From positions 1 through 43,314 of the forward strand of contig JANBPT010000337.1 of assembly GCA_027575765.1 (NCBI GenBank): 43,314 bases of DNA. The letters run 5' to 3'. Numbering within the stretch: the first letter of the stretch is position 1; every line of letters begins with the position of its first letter. Below are positions 37,289 through 43,314 of this stretch, one piece after another. Made by a program: the position numbers and the translations under genes. This DNA comes from Tieghemiomyces parasiticus. Taxonomy: Eukaryota; Kickxellomycota; Dimargaritomycetes; Dimargaritales; Dimargaritaceae. The notes under the pieces are model-generated. The model was given only the letters and a program-made list of their open reading frames with translations, was not told the DNA's origin and ran no database searches.

Positions 37289-40227
37289 ATGCAGCCCACA
37301 CAGACCAGCGCGGCGCCCCTGGGTGCAACTTACAGTCAGCACAGAACTCCTGGCCAGGTAAGTCAAGTCGCTGACCCCTACGCCAATTTGGTTGCCTTAC
37401 ACATGGCGGGATATGCTCGGCAAATGCACTCCCGCATGGTCGCTACTAACCTATCCCGTCGATCGTATCGCGGCGACTGCCCGTCCCGTTCTCTACTCAC
37501 AGTCCACTCCGACTACGGGGGCCACCTGGCAGGAATTCAAGACGCCTGAGGGTAAGGTCTACTTCTTTCACCCGGTCACCCGCCAGACTGTCTGGGAGAA
37601 GCCCGAAGTGCTGCAAACGCCGGAGGAGCGGGCGCTAGCCAAAACGTCCTGGAAGAGCTACAAGACAGCTAACGGGCGTAGCTATTACTACAACCCAACC
37701 ACCAAACAGACCGTCTGGGAACGTCCTCAGGAGGTATCCGACGCGATCTCCGCCGCTGAGCGAGCAGCTTCGACCACCACCCCAACCGTCTCAATCCCCG
37801 CCCCTGCTAGTAAAGCTGTCACCCCGGTCACCGCCACAACTCCGGCCCCACTTACATCCCCGGTCACAGCGGATATTCCTGCCACCAAGCCGTCACTCAC
37901 TATCACCAGTTCTGTCGACGTGCCAAGTCCGGACGACCTAGCCCGCGTACCGCTCAACACCTTCACTACCGAGGCTCAGCGCACCGAAGCTTTCCACATG
38001 CTCCTCCGTAGCGTTGGCGCCAAAAGTGATTGGACCTGGGAACAAGCCATGCGGGCCACCATCAACCACCCGCACTACCGTGTCCTCATCTCGGTAGGCA
38101 GTCGCAAGGCCGCCTTTGAATCGTTCCTGCCCCTCAAACGTGAGGAGGAGCGTGCCGCCAAGCGCGCTAAGTTCCAGAAACTTCTCGCTCGCCTATTTCC
38201 TGACGTGGCCCACCTCCCGATGTCCTTTGCTGAGGCCCGCGCCATGTGGCGGAATGATCCCGCCGCTCGCGACTCTTTCATGTCAACCCGCCGCCAGGAA
38301 CAACAGATGTACCAGGCCTACTCCGACCAGTTGGTCAAGGATTACGAAACTGAACAATCACGGGTCCACCAAGCGGTGCGCGAACGATTGACACAGGCTT
38401 TGAACGATTGTCCGGAAGTCACCATTAATACTCCGTGGAAAGATATCCGCAGGTTGCTCGAAGCGCTGCCGATGTACAGCGAGATGGCCAAGTCGGAGGC
38501 AGGCGTCGACCCCAACGATTTGTTGGTTGTTTTCGAGGCCCACATCGAGCGACTGCAGGCTGAGTTTGACGAATGGAGGACGAAGCAGGAGACTGTGGCG
38601 TACCGTAAGGCCCGTAAGGCCCGCGAGGGATTCCAGGTAAATTTGAGTACTTAGATATGTGTACATGCGTGTTAAAGTAATGGAGGGGAAGTGGCACCAC
38701 GTCGTTAATACTATATAGCCGGGTCGTCCGGTCTACGGCTGCCAATGGGGTAAATTGGTCATTACTTACCGTTTATCCATATATCCGCCATACTCTTACG
38801 CCGGCCCCATGTCTATTGTAGGCACTGCTGGAGGAATACACGGCCGAACATGGCCTGGCCTACGACGCTACGTGGACTGCATTCTACCCGGCCATCAAGG
38901 ACGAGCCGCGCTATACAGAGCTCCTCGGCCATCCGGGCTCCTCACCTATCGAACTGTTTTGGGACAAGGTCGAGCTGCAGCGGGAGCACATATCGGACCT
39001 GGCGCAACGTGCCGAACAAACGCTGGAGGTAAGTAGCGGGGCACACTTTGGATCGACTTTCGGGCTGAGAAACAACCTCCCTTTCAGTTATCCATCCCAA
39101 TGTGTTTATCTGATAAGGAATCGCTTTCTCTGATGGCTTGCCGGGTTTCAGAAATTGTCATTGCTAACCTCTGTACGTGCCGACTGACCCTCATCACCTA
39201 CACGCAACAGAAGAACGGTGTGGAGATGACTCCTGACCTCTCCGCGGTAGACTTTAAGGCGGCGCTAGGCGAGTCCTTGGTGGAAGCCGGCGCGACTGCG
39301 CGAGATATTGATCAGGTCTATCGCAAGGTGAGTAATATACGGTGTGACCGAGTTACTAGCAGGCCTCGAAAAGTTGCCACTGGCGATGTGGTTGAGAAAG
39401 CTTTCAATTATGTCTACCACTCGACCTATCAAGGTATTAACTGTCGCTCCCTTCTAATCGCCCTTCTATATGGTTGTCAATATCCATAACCAGCTTCACA
39501 GACGGGCCGAGCGGGACGAAGATTACCGCCAGGAGAAGGCCAAGCGACGGCTGATAGAGAAGCGGGATGATCTCTACTACCTCCTGCGGGATTACCGGCC
39601 CCGGATCGCCCTGAACATACCTTACGAAGAGGTAAGCTTGCGAGCGGTATGCGCTTAGCTATCCTTTGGTCCCGATGTGGGCCGCTGTAACTCCCCCTCC
39701 CTCTTCACTACAAATGCGAAGACGAGCTGGAAACCTCCTTAACCCTGTAAAAACTCTGATGTGCCCACTCTGTCAACGCGACTGATACCAGATTGTGCCG
39801 TTGGTCCAAATGAAACCCGAATTTCAAGCCTTGCGTGAGGAGACGGACCGCCGTGAAGTTTACGCTAGGTATCAGGACCACGTAAAGGTAAGTACGGCCA
39901 GGCCATTAAGTGTAACTGGTACCGTGACATACCAGCCCGCACCCGCGTATATACCTTCGAAGATCCCCCTACCTCCCTCTCTTACGCTCTCTTTGTTCAC
40001 CACCGCCACTAACCACCGCTGCGAATTGGCATTGCCATCATCAATCCTGCCCCGATTACCAGCGTAAATCTACGAAGCCAGACGTTATACCAGGAGCCGC
40101 CGCTTCCGATTCATCTAAGCGTGCATCTCCGCAAGATGGAATTCCTTCCTCGCCTGCGGCCAAGCGGGCGCGTACGGAAGACGCCGACATTAATCCCAAC
40201 CTAGAGGACGGTGAGGTGGATGGCTGA
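37289..40227 (+). CDS. PRP40: Pre-mRNA-processing protein Prp40 (U1 snRNP, WW-FF)
   Basis: I read seven exons: 37289-37357, 37503-38636, 38822-39028, 39211-39327, 39494-39631, 39792-39887 and 40063-40227, about 641 residues (yeast Prp40 is 583). Exon lengths are all multiples of three, so all six introns are phase 0. Two WW domains occur at residues 32-57 (W32...W54..P57) and 73-98 (W73...W95..P98). Several FF domains follow from about 170 (EAQRTEAFHMLL; FQKLLARLF; ARYQDHVK-type repeats). The tail is charged, KRARTEDADINPNLEDGEVDG. Prp40 is a U1 snRNP component; its WW domains bind the branch-point protein and the Pol II tail, bridging the 5' splice site and branch site. Intron 1 has a perfect TACTAAC branch site at about 37444. 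The true start is ATG 37289; a reading that begins near 37392 would use intron sequence. Exon 5's acceptor (CCAG at 39493) was chosen because the stronger-looking AG 8 nt later breaks frame. Confidence 0.94.
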
Positions 40228-40830
40228 TTTGTCACGTCTCCAATCCTTGTATGCGTCAATAGGCTAGCAGCACACACTTAAAACTATAGTTACGAAGATG
40301 GCCAACAAACTCAGCAGTTAGAAATTCCAAAACAAACCACCCTATTTTCTTTCAACATTCCCCTCCCCCTCCCCCCTAACTATATCGGGGTTAACGTCAG
40401 GTGCTGAGGGCTATTGGTATGGGCTGCAGCGGAGTGTGCTTTGGCGACTCCCTTTATGGACTTTATTTTACAGATACTAGTGAATACACCGATAAATATA
40501 CATTGGATTTGTTTTAATATAGTCATGTCGATAAAAATCAATATAATCGTTTGTGGAGGTTCGAAACTCTACAACGAGCCTACCCCTTTCCCAAGAAATG
40601 TAAGGAGGATCACCGACGGACAAAGGTAACGCGGGGAGCCGTTCTTACATGAAATCGGTAGATTTGCACTAGAGCTAGAAAGGCGCCCGGAGCAGGATTT
40701 CCCAAAGTATATACAAAACCGCTACCAAATATGCGTTTAGTACCTCGGGTCTACAATCCCTCATTTGAGAGAATCAAAGCAAAGCCCTTTCCTACAATAA
40801 ATGGCCTTCCAGAGCCGAGGTCCAGGTATT
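40228..40830. other. Intergenic DNA between PRP40 and mariner copy 2
   Basis: A/T-rich in its middle (40.43-40.56 kb). It should contain the PRP40 3' UTR. No open frame of interest is seen. Confidence 0.45.
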
Positions 40831-42108
40831 TATAGGTGTACCTAAATCATTGAAGACTTTTAAGCTGAAGGTCTTAGATCGCAGTGTTTCAGATAAAACC
40901 TCCGAGAATCAACAGTTCTCAGTCGATTGGTATAAGCCACTCCAGGATTGAACCATTTCTGGCTTCACGCCTTGCTTTTTAATTATTCATCATGTCTACT
41001 TTTTAAGGCCTCCATCCCCACTCCACCCTAATCAACTAGGCGTGATGTATGGGTCCTCGTTTTTTTAATTATTATCTGGAAGGCCGCAAGGTAGATGCTA
41101 TTCTCAATATTTGACTTCCAAGCTGGGACCTAGCTGTCTCTAGCTATTCCACCGTCTACAGGTGGCTGGCTTGCATGTGTACCGATCGCCCCTCTTTTAG
41201 TAGACAACCCTTGTTCTGACCGCCCATCAGATAACTTTGGTGAACCTTATGGGGTCATGGCCCTGAGATGGCTAAGGTAAGACCCTGGACTGACTGCTGA
41301 GCAGCTGGCCCATGCCGGCTGCACTTCCCCTAGTACCATGCGTAACGTCCTATACAAGGACCTAGGACTATGTAGCTACTTCAACCTTTGGCACCCCCAC
41401 ACCCTCACCAACGACCAGCACTACCAGCGGGTACGGTTTGCCACCGAGTTCCAGGAGGAGTTGGACGGGGCCAGGGGCTATACTACTGGGCTCCATTGTC
41501 ACAGGCGACGAGACTTGGGTGTACCTTTATGGTCCCCCCTGCTGGCTCTAGTCATCGGAGGTGGCGCCCTAAGGGTGGCCCTGTCCTAACTGAGACCCGT
41601 CAAGGCCATACCACACCCAAGGTGATGCTGACCATTGTTTTTTCACCAGGCATGGCCTATTACACCTGAGTGCCAAGTCCCCCTGGTGTCAAGGTCTCCA
41701 CCGAATTCTCTTAAAGTACGGGCTGAGGCCCATGGTCCAGGCCTTGGAGGAGACAGGCGGAAGTCTGGACCTTTACCCCGCTGCCGCTCTACCACAATGA
41801 TTCGCCACCACATTGTGCTGCAGTTACCTGTGCCTATACTTCTGGCCCCAGAGACTTACTTCTTACAGCCCCTCCCTACAGTTTTCGTCAAGATCTCCGT
41901 GCTTCCTGGTTGTCCGCGGATATAAAACGGTGGCTACATGGTAAGAATACTACACGGGAGGCGGCCGTGGACGCTTGGCAGCTGAATCTTGCTAGGCTCT
42001 AACCAAGTGACTTGATACCCTGCTATAATAGCTGGATAGGTCAAGCTTACCGAGTTTTACAGCATGATGGAAGTTGCTATAAATTAACATCATTTAGATT
42101 TTCCCTAA
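40831..42108 (+). mobile_element. Decayed Tc1/mariner transposon, copy 2
   Basis: About 1.28 kb, the expected mariner size. Transposase pieces can be read in changing frames: the second HTH and linker (LTAEQLAHAGCTSPSTMRNVL, then KDLGLCSYF; LTNDQHYQRVRFATEF), the first catalytic block VTGDETWVYLYGPP (about 41,500), RRWRPKGGPVLT, TPKVMLTIVFSPG, and the second catalytic block HNDSPPHCAAVT (about 41,800). At least one frameshift separates these and stops interrupt it, so it is non-autonomous. Imperfect terminal inverted repeats of about 22 bp can be matched: the left starts TATAGGTGTACCTAAATC near 40,831, the right ends GATTTTCCCTAAA near 42,108, sharing a CTAAAT core. It aligns with copy 1 at about 13.9-15.0 kb in the same orientation and is the better preserved of the two. 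Confidence 0.85.
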
Positions 42109-43249
42109 AGCGGACTTTGCATAGTACTAATAAAAAGGATTGGATCTACCGACTCAAAAGTTTTTCGGCTTGATTCTCTGGTATTCCGACCCAACTCCCA
42201 CTCTCCCTCCATCCTCTTTAATAAGGTATCTCTTAAGGGCGGTAAACCTACCATAAGTAGAGCGCATAGCTGTAGAACGAGAAACTAGCTACCTGTGTCG
42301 GAGGGTGAGACCCTCACCTAGTTCTCCAAGGCTTCCCTTGTTGATCGTTGCTTGGCATCGTCGCCAGTGGCCGCTCTCCTTAGTGGGATAGATAAGGTAA
42401 AAGCGGGGCTTGACCTTGGTCACATCATTTTCCCTTCTACTCCTCTTTCGTACTCGTCTTCACAGCTACCGATTGCTCTAATATCGTATTCCTCTGACAT
42501 AGTCACATCACTGTCTTAATCGTACTCATAAGCTCTGCTCGGGTAACAACCTCCATGAACAGGATTGTTAGGCTAGGTGCACAATGTCCAAGTGAAGCAT
42601 TAAAGAGGCAGTATGCGGTCGAGGGTAACCTCTGGTGGTTTGCATATATCACATTCCAAGTGGGGTTCTCAATAATCCCCCCTTCAAATTGATAACATCA
42701 AAGTGACTCTACCATGCGGTGAATGCATGTCTGCTAGAAACCATTAATCATATGGCAAGGGAACTGGGCGGTGGCAAAATAGCAGGGCGATTTACCCAGC
42801 CCTTGTGAGGGAGTAACACTGTCAGCGGTGCAAGGTGGCCTTGCCATCCATCAAAGGCCCTGTCAGTATCGTCTCGGTGGCAGTCGGGCTGTATTTGACT
42901 AGGGCAGTCAACTTCACTCGCTTCAGCCTACGATATGTAACGAACTGTTCCGGCCATTGGTGGGCTGATAAACTCGTTCGAACCCTCCCCCCGCCAACGA
43001 TAGAAGGCTAGCAGTCAAAGTCAAGCCTTCAATTGGCCCCATTTGTCAGAGTCGACCAGGCCGGTAGTGTGCGTTAATCCGTGACACCCGCCTAACTAGA
43101 CGTCCAACTTCATCCGCCATAAAAGGCCGCTACTCCGCCGCCATACAGAGGCACAACAGCAACCACCTACTAGTCTCTTACCTTCTACCCTCACCATCCA
43201 TACCAATCCCCCTCTGACTTCACCCCCTCACCCACCTACTACCACCGCC
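42109..43249. other. Intergenic DNA and promoter of the right-edge gene
   Basis: No gene is recognised in this 1.1 kb. A TATA-like CATAAAAGG at about 43,119-43,127 followed by a C/A/T-rich leader precedes the ATG at 43,250 by about 125 bp, consistent with a promoter. Confidence 0.45.
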
Positions 43250-43314
43250 ATGGCCTCCATCGCCCACAAGTTCACCCTCTGCGTCCTGCCCTGCGATTCC
43301 TGGGGTGCCTGCAG
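43250..43314 (+). CDS. 5' end of an unidentified gene, cut by the window edge
   Basis: ATG 43250 sits in a good initiation context (ACCACCGCCATGG) behind a C-rich leader. The 21 visible codons (MASIAHKFTLCVLPCDSWG, then AC) end in G or C at nearly every third position, the pattern of the strongly biased genes in this window, so I take this as true coding sequence. Nothing in this short N-terminus identifies a family; it is not a clear signal peptide. The gene continues beyond 43314. Confidence 0.55.
   Translation, partial: MASIAHKFTLCVLPCDSWGAC

Noticed and set aside
37392..37502. Apparent N-terminal extension of the PRP40 frame before the first WW domain
   Set aside because: It has no ATG and is intron 1, with a TACTAAC branch site and CTCACAG acceptor; the real N-terminus is at 37289.

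Overview
The window reads as nuclear DNA of a fungus, possibly an early-diverging lineage; species is not determinable from sequence alone. The reasons are: spliceosomal introns of about 100-355 bp with GTAAGT/GTATGT donors and CTAAC-type branch sites; a fused two-enzyme arginine gene of the ARG5,6 type; an ISWI remodeller; a secreted subtilase with a PA insert; and Tc1/mariner relics. Exons are rich in G/C-ending codons. I recognise nine genes with good support, one long orphan ORF, a partial gene at the right edge, two weak small-gene candidates and two dead transposons.

Layout. (1) 1-8.2 kb, plus strand: ISWI ATPase (three exons) followed by the mitochondrial acetylglutamate kinase / acetylglutamyl-phosphate reductase. 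(2) 8.6-11.1 kb, minus strand, convergent with ARG5,6: secreted subtilisin-like protease. (3) 11.1-15.6 kb: gene-poor DNA with a decayed mariner copy. (4) 15.6-18.7 kb: a Cuz1/ZFAND1 double AN1 zinc-finger gene (plus), a 340-residue orphan ORF (minus) and a possible exon of a small membrane protein. (5) 18.7-21.7 kb: no recognisable gene. (6) 21.7-24.8 kb: SAPS-domain phosphatase regulator (plus). (7) 24.8-27.3 kb: no convincing gene. (8) 27.3-29.0 kb, minus: HSF-type DNA-binding protein. (9) 29.0-34.8 kb: a long gene-poor stretch. (10) 34.8-40.2 kb: three RNA-machinery genes in a row, SF3A2/Prp11 (U2 snRNP), a NUFIP1-like snoRNP/snRNP assembly factor, and seven-exon Prp40 (U1 snRNP), the last two divergent from a shared 425-bp promoter. 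(11) 40.8-42.1 kb: a second decayed mariner copy in the same orientation as the first. (12) 43.25 kb to the end: the 5' end of an unidentified gene.

Most genes are unlinked housekeeping functions (chromatin, arginine synthesis, phosphatase regulation, proteasome/stress response, splicing). The only functional grouping is the splicing/snRNP trio. I found no clear new system. The most useful points are the reconstructed exon structures, the matched pair of transposon relics, a strong phase-0 bias of the introns, an internal presequence-like segment in ARG5,6, and about a dozen 8-10 nt poly-C/poly-G runs confined to non-coding DNA.
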